From the NCBI GenBank assembly GCA_030789695.1, contig JAULAV010008693.1, positions 62,001 to 126,000 on the forward strand: 64,000 nucleotides of DNA, written 5' to 3'. A program made the translations under genes and the position numbers. The notes under the pieces were generated by a model. It made no database searches and was not told the DNA's origin. It was given only the letters and a program-made list of their open reading frames with translations. The stretch's first letter is position 1, and each line of letters opens with the position of its first letter. Source of the DNA: Scilla litardierei. Lineage: Eukaryota > Streptophyta > Magnoliopsida > Asparagales > Asparagaceae. Below are positions 34,218 through 45,286 of this stretch, piece after piece.

Positions 34218-34422
34218 TTCGGATTCGGCAGCGTCGACCTCTTCCGAGTTCGAATGCGCGAGCGACTATGTCCGTCGGATCGACGAGAAGAACCGTTGCG
34301 ATCGTGACACGTGGCCTCGGATTCTCCTCCGCTGCGAGTTCGAGCGGGCGAGATGCGGAGCGTTCGATCGAGATCGAACGGCTGCAAAGTCGCCTGCTTC
34401 AGCTTCATATGGGCGTGGATCT

Positions 34423-34448
34423 GGCCGTTGGATCTCAATCCAACGGCC
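34423..34448. repeat. Second perfect palindrome in LTR 1
   Basis: GGCCGTTGGAT-CTCA-ATCCAACGGCC, 11-bp arms. Present in LTR 3 at 42975-43000 and absent from LTR 2 because of its 207-bp deletion. Confidence 0.9.
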
Positions 34449-34554
34449 ATTATTAATCCCGCTCGATAATTCCCCGTTGCCGTCGGATTTGATCGGGAAC
34501 GGCCAGATGGCCGCCACGTGTGCGCCAAGGTTCGTGCGCAATTAATTATTTTCC

Positions 34555-34684
34555 AATAAATGGTATTCTGCATTCAAAAATTCATAGAAATTAGCACAGA
34601 TCTCAGAAAAATACAAATAAATAGTCGTTGGAATCGTGAGATTGAGACGATGCTATGAAAAATATAAAAATGCAGAAATACACA
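34555..34684 (+). repeat. Satellite-like block inside Athila-like LTR 1
   Basis: About 130 bp that aligns without any gap to the satellite consensus started at its AATAAAAAGATCC landmark: 81 of 130 positions match overall, 46 of 60 in the core (TAGAAATTAGC, then ATCTCAGAAAAATAC, then CGTTGGAATCGTGAGAT). Spacing of all landmarks (AATAAA, TAGAAA, CTCAGAAAAAT, CGTTGGAA, GAAAAATA) equals that of the monomer. Confidence 0.75.
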
Positions 34685-34834
34685 ATCAAATTCACGTTTT
34701 GTGCACAAATAGAGTAATTTCTCTAATAAATGATGATGAGAAAAATACGAATGTATTAGAGATAAATTAAGCATCATATGGGCACAAAATAGGACTAATA
34801 AGGGGGTTAAATATGCAATATTCACTCCGAATCA

Positions 34835-34845
34835 CTCCCCCAACT
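34835..34845 (-). promoter_or_regulatory. Polypurine tract before Athila-like LTR 1
   Basis: Minus strand AGTTGGGGGAG directly before TGATTCGG. The other internal region has AGTTGGGGGGTG at the same place (39012-39022). Confidence 0.75.
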
Positions 34846-35944
34846 AGCGTTTTGCTAGTCCCTAGCAAAAAGAGCGATAAATATGGATGATCAATAAAAA
34901 TTAATTCTATCAACCGCTTATGGCGTGGCTCAACAATACGCTTTCCACATGATCTTGACTATCAATATACACATCCATGACCAAGATCAATCACATGATG
35001 TTTTCTCTAATTTAGTATGAATAAATAACATACAAGCATCGTTTTGCGCAAGCGAAAGTATAACGCGTCGTTTTTTCTCTAGTTTTCTTGTTTCCAAGGA
35101 ATTGGCCTATCAAAATAATCATTTCAAGACATGGGTATTGAAGTTGCTTAGTATTTTCACCACTTCTTTTCTTTTATTCTTTCCGCGTAACGCGCATCAA
35201 GCAACATTCGCAGAAAAATGTATAACTTGGATCGCTCCATCAAATGAGTGAGTTTCGTGTCAATGGCTCCCAAATCAGACGATAATAGGGCATTAGGCCA
35301 AAAAGGACCCCTCGGACTGTACTACTCGAGCCAACCAAGTTATTTATTAGTGACATACTTCATTCATTCATTTCATTCATTTTTCTTTCCTTTTTTCTCA
35401 TAAGCAACTTTCATAAGCAACTCAATTCCCAATTTTATTTTGAACAAAGCATTAATAACCAAGGCCAAATTCCTCTTCAACTGAAGACTTTTCAAAAAAA
35501 ATCGTGTATACTCAAGCTTTTTCATCACATTTAGCATGCATGAAATAAATTCAGACTATTTCGAGATATTAATCATGGCAATTGAAAATTTTTCATGAAT
35601 AGCATATTAACGGTAATTCATGAAGGAAAAAAAAATTAATTCAAGCCATAAACAATTTTTTAGAACTCAGTTAATGCATAATCATCCGCATTTGAGGAAT
35701 ATGAAGGAGTTTAAAATGGTGAGATAGGTGGTTCATTCTTCCTTATGCCATGCTTTTTGAAAAAAAAATCCTAAGATCTCATACACACCCCCCAACTAAA
35801 GATGGACATTGTCCTCAATGTCGAAAGGGGTACGAGTTTATTCAAGCAAGCACCCTAGAAAGCATATAAAATTCTACGCTACTGGAAAGAACACACCCGT
35901 GTTCAAATGGCGGATCCTGAATCTTTAATGGTGGAGGAAGTTGT
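34846..35944 (-). other. Non-coding 3' part of internal region 1
   Basis: About 1.1 kb with no ORF beyond chance, between the gag-like ORFs and the polypurine tract. Near-identical to 39023-40049. Confidence 0.6.
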
Positions 35945-36963
35945 TCAATTTGTTTCCTTGCGCTCCTCGGCGATTATTCTTCCTCCTTTAGCTAAATTGG
36001 ACCCCAGCAACGTAGCTCCCGGCATCTCTATAATCCGGTCACATGTGTCCTGTAAGAGATGAGTCACGTCAATCCAATTTATTTTAAAATTCTTCGCCAT
36101 AAACACATTCCAAATATAGTCATCAAAATAGGTGAAGTAAAGTAGAGCATGGTGATGACAACTCCCTGAAAAATGTGCACTACGCTCAGTATGATGCTCA
36201 GTCAATGTAGAGAGGGGTAAATGATTTTGGGAAAGAACTGGGGAAGGGAATGGTTCGGGCTCCATAGCGATATTCTTTAAACCAATGGCCCCAGTCGTCT
36301 CCTCATCCTGTTCATCCAAAATTGCTCGCTCATCCTCTACTTTGCACACACTTCCTGCCATGTCAATGCTTTCATTCGTGACTTCATCGTGACATGGCTC
36401 GTTCGATATACCTGCAATAGAAGATGAAATCAAATTAGATTTTGGAAATTGAATTTCAAAAGATTTATTTTCTTCTAAGCAAGTGGCAATCAGCTTAAGA
36501 TTTTCAATAAATTGCTGAATCTGCCGACTCCGAGCAAGGAAGTTTTCTTGGAATTGATGGGATGTGGCCTCCTGTGTCTGAATGAGCAATTGAACTTCCT
36601 CTTTCAAGTGGTGCAAAGGTACGTCTACACTTTGCTCCTCTGGATCAAGGCTTGAAGGCTCCGTTGGAATCGCACTCTGAAGTCTCTTTCATGATTTTTT
36701 TCGTCCTCTTGCAAAGACTCCATATAATTCCACGCCTCTGTCGGCGTCATGACGCCCAAGAATTTCTGCAGCTTATGTCGTAGTCCACCTAGGAAGGACT
36801 CCATAAGTTCTTTCTTCGTAAACCCATGCTGCGGATAGCTCGATATTATGTCTGTGAACCTCCTCCAGGCCTGAAAGAAAGTTTCACAATCAGCCTGATT
36901 AAAAACTAACAATCTTGAGCTTCTCCATCCTATGTTTGTGTGCCTTATCATATTCAGCATCAT
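35945..36963 (-). pseudogene. Gag-like ORFs of internal region 1, frameshifted
   Basis: Same content as 41181-40050 but with extra bases that break the reading. One A-run insertion near 36900 cuts the N-terminus of the first ORF (leaving 36963-36625). An extra base near 36660 makes its end read FQRSLQALIQRSKV and shortens the second ORF to 36616-35945 (223 aa, starting MHHLKEEVQLL and ending early at KETN after another indel). The internal region nearer the 5' LTR (39012-41343) keeps the longer version. Confidence 0.75.
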
Positions 36964-37147
36964 ACAAATTGTTCGTGCAATAGAATTTCATGTATTCCAT
37001 ATACTCCATTTTTAAAAGAGAAAACTAAAAATAAAAATAAGAATAAAAATAAAAATAAAATAAAAATATATCCTAGACAATAAGATGGAAGGATCTCACC
37101 GAATGTTCCTCCAAACGGACAGAAATCGTAGCTTACAAGTACTGTTA

Positions 37148-37165
37148 TCCCCGGCAACGGCACCA
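37148..37165 (-). promoter_or_regulatory. Mutated primer-binding site of internal region 1
   Basis: Minus strand TGGTGCCGTTGCCGGGGA: one change (GGTGCC for GGCGCC) from the tRNA-Asp-type site at 41320. It is a C-to-T change at a CpG on the minus strand. Confidence 0.75.
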
Positions 37166-37171
37166 AAAACT

Positions 37172-39011
37172 TGCCTCGTCTCAAATGATGTGAGAACTAC
37201 TCCCAAGCGCAGGAGATCGTGCAAGTAATATCCTGGTGAGTCCAGGTATCGAATCCACGGGACAACTGACCTGCAAAACTACGAACGTCAATCTGAAAAG
37301 AGTAATAATACGATGTTAGCCAACCACCTATCAAGCACAAAGATATAGGATCAAGAGTATCAAACCGCAAAAGAAAACGATATTTACGGTGACTTGGAGA
37401 GGGATACAAGTATGGGGATCATGTGTTGGGTTTGATTTCGTTAGGATGTGTGCAATCAATGAATATCAATACCTTTTCTATAACTCAACGTTTCGTCCGG
37501 TCAGGGCACGAGAACGTCGGAAAGTATGGCGATCAAGCATATGAAAACGTGCCAAAGAATTATACAATTAAAATAGGGCGAAATGATATAGAAATCATTA
37601 ATCACGACACCCTAACTACGTCAACACCAACACGTATGAAGTGGATGTGCTACGGTTGTGAGTTCATTAGGAGTTAATAATCGCTGAAATATCATGTCTT
37701 TTATATAACTCAACGTTTCGTCCGGTCAGGGCACGAAGGCGTCGGAAGATGAAACGATGAAAACTAGTCAAAGTGGCTGTATACGCATCACTAGCAACAT
37801 TGATTTCATTAAACGATAAAAGCAATAATAGGTTCAGATTAGTGAACATAAATTGGCTAGCCTTGTCTGGGCCTAGCCATACGGGATGTAAATAATACCG
37901 ACAATAAGCAAATACCCAACAAATACGTTGTAGAAATCAATGTTACGAGTGATTTTGACATGAAAATAGGGCTAAAGACATTAAATTCATCAACTAAATA
38001 CTCCTAATCACATCACAACCATAGCACAAGGAGATTAGCCATGCATGGTGCAATAAAAATCAGATTTGATAGCCAAATACATCGTTATAATAGCCAAAAT
38101 ACGATAAAATACACCAAATACGGGGTATAAGTTCAAGAATTTATCACCAAATCTCCTCTTTAAAGCCCAAAACTCCTTTAGAATAGGAAGAATAGCCTCT
38201 GGAATTTTTTAGAATTTTCCCCTGGAGAAATACGCACAGTAGCCGCTCCAAAAGTCCCAAAATACGCCAGAATACCCCAAAAACCCTAGAATACGCTTAA
38301 ATAATAGCATTGCGGGTTTAAGGGGGTTAACGGGTCCAAAACCCGCTATCCAATACGCCAAAACCCGATCCGCCGCTCGCTCGTATCCTCCGCCGTTGGA
38401 TCTGGGGCGGGATCTGCTGAGATCCCGCCACGTGGCCAAGCGGGTTCCCGTCGCATTTGCATCCGAGTTCAGCTCGGAAATGATTTCCACCGTCCGTTTC
38501 GAACGATGAGCATATATGATTGCGCCACGTCGCCCCCAGGATCTGTCGCCCGCTTCGCTGGGTTTCATTGCGCTAATGGCTGTTGGATTAGAATCCAACG
38601 GTTCGGATTCGGCAGCGTCGACCTCTTCCGAGTTCGAATGCGCGAGCGACTATGTCCGTCGGATCGACGAGAAGAACCGTTGCGATCGTGACACGTGTGC
38701 GCCAAGATTCGTGCGCAATTAATTATTTTCCAATAAATGGTATTCTGCATTCAAAAATTCATAGAAATTAGCACAGATCTCAGAAAAATACAAATAAATA
38801 GTCGTTGGAATCGTGAGATTGAGACGATGCTAGGAAAAATATAAAAATGCAGAAATACACAATCAAATTCACGTTTTGTGCACAAATAGAGTAATTTCTC
38901 TAATAAATGATGATGAGAAAAATACGAATGTATTAGAGATAAATTAAGCATCATATGGGCACAAAATAGGACTAATAAGGGGGTTAAATATGCAATATTC
39001 ACTCCGAATCA
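37172..39011 (-). repeat. Athila-like LTR 2 (middle LTR, with 207-bp deletion)
   Basis: 1840 bp, near-identical to LTRs 1 and 3 except for loss of the segment equivalent to 34308-34514. The deletion joint at 38692-38697 is CACGTG, present at both ends of the lost segment in LTR 1. Confidence 0.9.
38732..38861 (+). repeat. Satellite-like block inside Athila-like LTR 2
   Basis: Copy of the block at 34555-34684, with GCTAGGAAAAAT in place of GCTATGAAAAAT. Confidence 0.75.
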
Positions 39012-40049
39012 CACCCCCCAACTAGCGTTTTGCTAGTCCCTAGCAAAAAGAGCGATAAATATGGATGATCAATAAAAATTAATTCTATCAACCGCTTATG
39101 GCGTGGCTCAACAATACGCTTTCCACATGATCTTGACTATCAATATACACATCCATGACCAAGATCAATCACATGATGTTTTCTCTAATTTAGTATGAAT
39201 AAATAACATACAAGCATCGTTTTGCGCAAGCGAAAGTATAACGCGTCGTTTTTCTCTAGTTTTCTTGTTTCCAAGGAATTGGCCTATCAAAATAATCATT
39301 CAAGACATGGGTATTGAAGTTGCTTAGTATTTTCACCACTTCTTTTCTTTTATTCTTTCCGCGTAACGCGCATCAAGCAACATTCGCAGAAAAATGTATA
39401 ACTTGGATCGCTCCATCAAATGAGTGAGTTTCCTGTCAATGGCTCCCAAATCAGACGATAATAGGGCATTAGGCCAAAAAGGACCCCTCGGACTGTACTA
39501 CTCGAGCCAACCAAGTTATTTATTAGTGACATACTTCATTCATTCATTTCATTCATTTTTCTTTCCTTTTTTCTCATAAGCAACTTTCATAAGCAACTCA
39601 ATTCCCAATTTTATTTTGAACAAAGCATTAATAACCAAGGCCAAATTCCTCTTCAACTTGAAGACTTTTCAAAAAAAATCGTGTATACTCAAGCTTTTTC
39701 ATCACATTTAGCATGCATGAAATAAATTCAGACTATTTCGAGATATTAATCATGGCAATTGAAAATTTTTCATGAATAGCATATTAACGGTAATTCATGA
39801 AGGAAAAAAAATTAATTCAAGCCATAAACAATTTTTTAGAACTCAGTTAATGCATAATCATCCGCATTTGAGGAATATGAAGGAGTTTAAAATGGTGAGA
39901 TAGGTGGTTCATTCTTCCTTATGCCATGCTTTTTTGAAAAAAAATCCTAAGATCTCATACACACCCCCCAACTAAAGATGGACATTGTCCTCAATGTCGA
40001 AAGGGGTACGAGTTTATTCAAGCAAGCACCCTAGAAAGCATATAAAATT

Positions 40050-40865
40050 CTACGCTACTGGAAAGAACACACCGTGTTCAAATGGCGGATCCTGAATCTT
40101 TAATGGTGGAGGAAGTTGTTCAATTTGTTCCTTGCGCTCCTCGGCGATTATTCTTCCTCCTTTAGCTAAATTGGACCCCAGCAACGTAGCTCCCGGCATC
40201 TCTATAATCTGGTCACCTGTATCCTGCAAGAGATGAGTCACGTCAATCCAATTTATTTTAAAATTCTTCGCCATAAACACATTCCAAATATAGTCATCAA
40301 AATAGGTGAAGTAAAGTAGAGCATGGTGATGACAACTCCCTGAAAAATGTGCACTACGCTCAGTATGATGCTCAGTCAATGTGGAGAGGGGTAAATGATT
40401 TTGGGAAAGAACTGGGGAAGGGAATGGTTCGGGCTCCATAGCGATATTCTTTAAACCAATGGCCCCAGTCGTCTCCTCCTCCTGTTCATCCAAAATTGCT
40501 CGCTCATCCTCTACTTTGCACACACTTCCTGCCATGTCAATGCTTTCATTCGTGACTTCATCGTGACATGGCTCGTTCGATATACCTGCAATAGAAGATG
40601 AAATCAAATTAGATTTTGGAAATTGAATTTCAAAAGATTTATTTTCTTCTAAGCAAGTGGCAATCAGCTTAAGATTTTCAATAGATTGCTGAATCTGCCG
40701 ACTCCGAGCAAGGAAGTTTTCTTGGAATTGATGGGATGTGGCCTCCTGTGTCTGAATGAGCAATTGAACTTCCTCTTTCAAGTGGTGCAAAGGTACGTCT
40801 ACACTTTGCTCCTCTGGATCAAGGCTTGAAGGCTCCGTTGAATCGCACTCTGAAGTCTCTTTCAT
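40050..40865 (-). CDS. Second ORF of the Athila-like element, 271 aa, unknown function
   Basis: Open frame from an ATG (MKETSECDSTEPSSLDPEEQ) that overlaps the end of the gag-like ORF by 47 bp in another frame. The N-terminal third is helical and glutamine-rich (HHLKEEVQLLIQTQEATSHQ, then QENFLARSRQIQQSIENLKL), which could form a coiled coil. The middle is acidic, and the C-terminal part has HALLYFTYFDDYIWNVFMAK and INWIDVTHLLQDTG. I see no protease (D[ST]G in context), RT or zinc-knuckle motif. It may be the distal part of a longer Gag, separated by a frameshift, or a distinct protein. The copy in the other internal region is disrupted. Confidence 0.5.
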   Translation of the reverse strand: MKETSECDSTEPSSLDPEEQSVDVPLHHLKEEVQLLIQTQEATSHQFQENFLARSRQIQQSIENLKLIATCLEENKSFEIQFPKSNLISSSIAGISNEPCHDEVTNESIDMAGSVCKVEDERAILDEQEEETTGAIGLKNIAMEPEPFPSPVLSQNHLPLSTLTEHHTERSAHFSGSCHHHALLYFTYFDDYIWNVFMAKNFKINWIDVTHLLQDTGDQIIEMPGATLLGSNLAKGGRIIAEERKEQIEQLPPPLKIQDPPFEHGVFFPVA

Positions 40866-41181
40866 GATTTTTTTCGTCCTCTTGCAAAGACTCCATATAA
40901 TTCCACGCCTCTGTCGGCGTCATGACGCCCAAGAATTCCTGCAGCTGTGGTCGTAGTCCACCTAGGAAGGACTCCATAAGTTCTTTCTTCGTAAACCCAT
41001 GCTGCGGATAGCTCGATATTATGTCTGTGAACCTCCTCCAGGCCTGAAAGAAAGTTTCACAATCAGCCTGATTAAAACTAACAATCTTGAGCTTCTCCAT
41101 CCTATGTTTGTGTGCCTTATCATATTCAGCATCATACAAATTGTTCGTGCAATAGAATTTCATGTATTCCATATACTCCAT
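40819..41181 (-). CDS. gag: Gag-like protein of the Athila-like element, 120 aa (probably partial)
   Basis: Open frame MEYMEYMKFYCTNNLYDAEY...KHRMEKLKIVSFNQADCETFF followed by QAWRRFTDIISSYPQHGFTK, ELMESFLGGLRPQLQEFLGV and MTPTEAWNYMESLQ. The WxRFxDxxxxxPxHGFxxxxLxxxFxxGL pattern is that of plant Ty3/Gypsy Gag, Athila style (Retrotrans_gag family), whose capsid domain packages element RNA. It is far shorter than autonomous Athila Gag (several hundred residues) and lacks the zinc knuckle, so the 5' coding part may be lost. It overlaps the next ORF by 47 bp. Confidence 0.7.
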   Translation of the reverse strand: MEYMEYMKFYCTNNLYDAEYDKAHKHRMEKLKIVSFNQADCETFFQAWRRFTDIISSYPQHGFTKKELMESFLGGLRPQLQEFLGVMTPTEAWNYMESLQEDEKNHERDFRVRFNGAFKP

Positions 41182-41319
41182 TTTTAAAAGAGAAAACTAA
41201 AAATAAAAATAAGAATAAGAATAAAAATAAAATAAAAATATATCCTAGACTATAAGATGGAAGGATCTCACCGAATGTTCCTCCAAACGGACTGAAATCG
41301 TAGCTTACAAGTACTGTTA

Positions 41320-41337
41320 TCCCCGGCAACGGCGCCA
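41320..41337 (-). promoter_or_regulatory. Primer-binding site (tRNA-Asp type)
   Basis: Minus strand TGGCGCCGTTGCCGGGGA, six bases after the end of LTR 3. The plus strand is the 3' end of plant tRNA-Asp including CCA. Athila-type elements use this primer. Confidence 0.88.
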
Positions 41338-41343
41338 AAAACT

Positions 41344-43386
41344 TGCCTCGTCTCAAATGATGTGAGAACTACTCCCAAGCGCAGGAGATCGTGCAAGTAA
41401 TATCCTGGTGAGTCCAGGTATCGAATCCACGGGACAACTGACCTGCAAAACTACGAACGTCAATCTGAAAAGAGTAATAATACGATGTTAGCCAACCACC
41501 TATCAAGCACAAAGATATAGGATCAAGAGTATCAAACCGCAAAAGAAAACGATATTTACGGTGACTTGGAGAGGGATACAAGTATGGGGATCATGTGTTG
41601 GGTTTGATTTCGTTAGGATGTGTGCAATCAATGAATATCAATACCTTTTCTATAACTCAACGTTTCGTCCGGTCAGGGCACGAGAACGTCGGAAAGTATG
41701 GCGATCAAGCGTATGAAAACGTGCCAAAGAATTATACAATTAAAATAGGGCGAAAAGATATAGAAATCATTAATCACGACACCCTAACTACGTCAACACC
41801 AACACGTATGAAGTGGATGTGCTACGGTTGTGAGTTCATTAGGAGTTAATAATCGCTGAAATATCATGTCTTTTATATAACTCAACGCTTCGTCCGGTCA
41901 GGGCACGAAGGCGTCGGAAGATGAAACGATGAAAACTAGTCAAAGTGGCCGTATACGCATCACTAGCAACATTGATTTCATTAAACGATAAAAGCAATAA
42001 TAGGTTCAGATTAGTGAACATAAATTGGCTAGCCTTGTCAGGGCCTAGCCATACGGGATGTAAATAATACCGACAATAAGCAAATACCCAACAAATACGT
42101 TGTAGAAATCAATGTTACGAGTGATTTTGACATGAAAATAGGGCTAAAGACATTAAATTCATCAACTAAATACTCCTAATCACATCACAACCATAGCACA
42201 AGGAGATTAGCCACGCATGGTGCAATAAAAATCAGATTTGATAGCCAAATACATCGTTATAATAGCCAAAATACGATAAAATACACCAAATACGGGGTAT
42301 AAGTTCAAGAATTTATCACCAAATCTCCTCTTTAAAGCCCAAAACTCCTTTAGAATAGGAAGAATAGCCTCTGGAATTTTTCAGAATTTTCCCCTGGAGA
42401 AATACGCACAGTAGCCGCTCCAAAAGTCCCAAAATACGCCAGAATACCCCAAAAACCCTAGAATACGCTTAAATAATAGCATTGCGGGTTTAAGGGGGTT
42501 AACGGGTCCAAAACCCGCTATCCAATACGCCAAAACCCGATCCGCCGCTCGCTCGTATCCTCCGCCGTTGGATCTGGGCGGGATCTGCTGAGATCCCGCC
42601 ACGTGGCCAAGCGGGTTCCCGTCGCATTTGCATCCGAGTTCAGCTCGGAAATGATTTCCACCGTCCGTTCGAACGATGAGCGGATATGATTACGCCACGT
42701 CGCCCCAGGATCTGTCGCCCGCTTCGCTGGGTTTCTCGCGCTAATGGCCGTTGGATTAGAATCCAACTGTTCGGATTCGGCAGCGTCGACCTCTTCCGAG
42801 TTCGAATGCGCGAGCGACTATGTCCGTCGGATCGACGAGAAGAACCGTTGCGATCGTGACACGTGGCCTCGGATTCTCCTCCGCTGCGAGTTCGAGCGGG
42901 CGAGATGCGGAGCGTTCGATCGAGATCGAACGGCTGCAAAGTCGCCTGCTTCAGCTTCATATGGGCGTGGATCTGGCCGTTGGATCTCAATCCAACGGCC
43001 ATTATTAATCCCGCTCGATAATTCCCCGTTGCCGTCGGATTTGAGCGGGAACGGCCAGATGGCCGCCACGTGTGCGCCAAGATTCGTGCGCAATTAATTA
43101 TTTTCCAATAAATGGTATTCTGCATTCAAAAATTCATAGAAATTAGCACAGATCTCAGAAAAATACAAATAAATAGTCGTTGGAATCGTGAGATTGAGAC
43201 GATGCTAGGAAAAATATAAAAATGCAGAAATACACAATCAAATTCACGTTTTGTGCACAAATAGAGTAATTTCTCTAATAAATGATGATGAGAAAAATAC
43301 GAATGTATTAGAGATAAATTAAGCATCATATGGGCACAAAATAGGACTAATAAGGGGGTTAAATATGCAATATTCACTCTGAATCA
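41344..43386 (-). repeat. Athila-like LTR 3 (5' LTR)
   Basis: 2043 bp, about ten differences from LTR 1 by eye. It keeps the segment deleted in LTR 2. It is followed on the right by the ACTGT duplication. Confidence 0.9.
43107..43236 (+). repeat. Satellite-like block inside Athila-like LTR 3
   Basis: Third copy of the block at 34555-34684, at the same LTR position. Confidence 0.75.
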
Positions 43387-43477
43387 ACTGTCTGTACCAT
43401 AAACTGCCAAAATCTAGCCGTTGCAGATTTCTTCCCTTTGCGTTTTTGGCTGGTTTTATGGGTTCCTTTGGGCTTCC

Positions 43478-43485
43478 TATATATA
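43478..43485 (+). promoter_or_regulatory. TATA box of the solo LTR
   Basis: TATATATA in CTTCCTATATATAGGAGTT, plus strand, about 750 bp before the LTR end. Confidence 0.6.
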
Positions 43486-43856
43486 GGAGTTGGCTTAGTT
43501 CATTTAGAACTCTGGGTTATTATTGAATATCTTTAAGAATCAATAGCCACTCCTAATCTCTCCCATTCCCTTATTTGAGCTTCAATCTTATGTTATAGCA
43601 TCTAAGCTCTAGGGAGTTTCTCCAAGGGATTTCAATCTCATTCCTCTTCTTAGAGGACATCTTTCTTCTCTTTATTTCATACACTCAAGTGAGAAGTGTT
43701 AGGATTCATTCCTAGAAGAGAGAAAAGATCATCAAGTGCAATCAAAGCCTCACCTCAAGCACTTGAGTCACTTACATGCCTTCTTCTTCACATTGGTAAG
43801 ATCATATCAAGGCATAGGTAAGTGTTGTTTCGTATTGTATTTTGTTCAAAACCCTA

Positions 43857-44035
43857 ATTCTCTTTGTGGGAGTTACTCTCTGTGTGAGAGTTTGGTTCTT
43901 TCTCTATGAGAGAACAAAATCCTCTGTGTGAGGTCTCTCTGTGTGAGAGTAAGGATTTCTCTGTGTGAGAATCCAAATCCTCTGTGAGGTATCTATGTGT
44001 GAGATTTGTATTCACTTCTCTGTGTGGGAATATAG
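43857..44035 (+). repeat. CTCTGTGTGAGAG short tandem repeats in the solo LTR
   Basis: Eight or so imperfect copies of TCTCTGTGTGAGAG with variable spacers, downstream of the TATA box and so within the transcribed part of the LTR. Confidence 0.75.
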
Positions 44036-45286
44036 TGAATACTAGTGTGACTGGACGTACCCAAGTTTTGGGGAACCAGGGTAAAATCATTGTGTTTGCG
44101 TTTGTTGCTGTTGAGCACTCTGTTTAATTTCCGCTGCTTATTGTGCTTTAATTTTAGTAACTTTTAATTAAGCACTTTGCTTGCTATTACAATATTCACC
44201 CCCTAGTGTGTGTAGCCCCGCAGGGTCCCTTACAATACAAAGATCCAAATCTTAAGAAAATGTTGAAAATAGTCTGTAGCTCAGAAAAATCTACAAAAAT
44301 GTCAGTTGGAACCGGGAGATTACGACCTTAACCTGAAAAATAAGAGAAGACAAAATTAGGCCAAAAATTCTATCCTTTAATAAATAGTTCCATATCTTCC
44401 AGAAAATATAGCAAATAGCCCCGAGCCCAGAAAAATTTGCAAAAAAGTCCTTTGGAACAGAAGATCGTCATCTTCAACTGAATAAGAAGATAAGACAAAA
44501 TTAAGCCAAAAAAATCATATCATTTAGTCAAGAGATTCGTATCTTTCAGAAAATATTGAAAATAACCCTGAGCTTCGAAAAATTCACAAAAATATCCTTT
44601 GGAACTTGGAGATCGCCTTCTTCAACTTAAAAAAATATGAGATGACAAAATTAGGCTATAAAAATCATATCATTCAATAAAAAGGTTCATATCTTACAGA
44701 AAATAGCACAGAGCACAAAAATCCACAAAAATGTCTGTTTGAACCGGGAGAGCAGCATCTTCAACGAAAAAAATAAGCGAAGACAAAGTTAGGCCAAAAA
44801 ATAATATCATACGACCAATATCATTCAAAAAATACAAAAAATGGCTCAGAGCTCAGAAATATCCACAAAAATGTCCTTTGGAACCAAAAGATCGCCATCT
44901 TCAACTGGAAAATAAGAGAAAACAAAATTTGGTTATAAAACTAATATAATTTAATATAGGGGAAGACAAAATTAGGCCATAAAATAATATCATTTAATAT
45001 GAAGATCCATATCTTCCAAAAAATGTAGAAAATAGCCCCGAGCTCAGAAAAATCTGCAAAAAAGTCCGTTAGAGCCGGGAGATCGCCCTATTCAACTAAA
45101 AAAGAGAAGAAAAAATTAGATCAAAAATCATATCATTTAATAAAAAGATACATATCTTCCAAAAAAATGTAGAAATAATTCCAAGCTCAGAAAACTCCAC
45201 AAAAATGTCTGTTGGAACCGGGAGATTACTTCTGCAACGTAAAAAAATAAGAGAAGACAAACGTAGACTATAAAAATCATATCATT

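Larger units (their letters stand above)
32791..34834 (-). repeat. Athila-like LTR 1 (3' LTR)
   Basis: 2044 bp, TGATTCGGAG...GACGAGGCA on the minus strand. GC-rich between 33950 and 34520 with two perfect palindromes. It contains a satellite-like block at 34555-34684. Short reading frames recur in all three LTRs only because the LTRs are nearly identical. Confidence 0.9.
32791..43386 (-). mobile_element. Athila-like non-autonomous LTR retrotransposon with three tandem LTRs
   Basis: Minus-strand element flanked by a perfect ACTGT duplication (32786-32790, 43387-43391). The structure is LTR-internal-LTR-internal-LTR: LTRs 32791-34834, 37172-39011 and 41344-43386; internals 34835-37171 and 39012-41343. 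One duplication around the whole shows a single insertion later expanded by unequal LTR-LTR exchange. The primer site matches the 3' end of tRNA-Asp, as in Athila elements, and a G-rich polypurine tract precedes the LTR start TGATTCGG. Only gag-like ORFs are present; no enzyme domain fits in the 2.3-kb internal region. The outer LTRs differ at about ten sites in 2044 bp, so it is young. Confidence 0.88.
31619..44234 (+). mobile_element. Solo LTR (Copia/Sirevirus-like) split by a nested retrotransposon
   Basis: The two parts, 31619-32790 and 43392-44234, form a ~2.0-kb sequence with TG...CA ends (TGTTAGTTCTTGG to GGTCCCTTACA) and a perfect 5-bp duplication ATACA (31614-31618, 44235-44239). The sister array copy has one uninterrupted ATACA at 62657-62661, so the empty site is known. 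There is no internal region, hence a solo LTR left by LTR-LTR recombination. Sirevirus style is suggested by the start (TTGTTTTGATGATGATCAAA), the length and the ATTCACCCCC segment near the end. The family call is tentative. Plus orientation follows from the TATA box at 43478. Confidence 0.78.
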
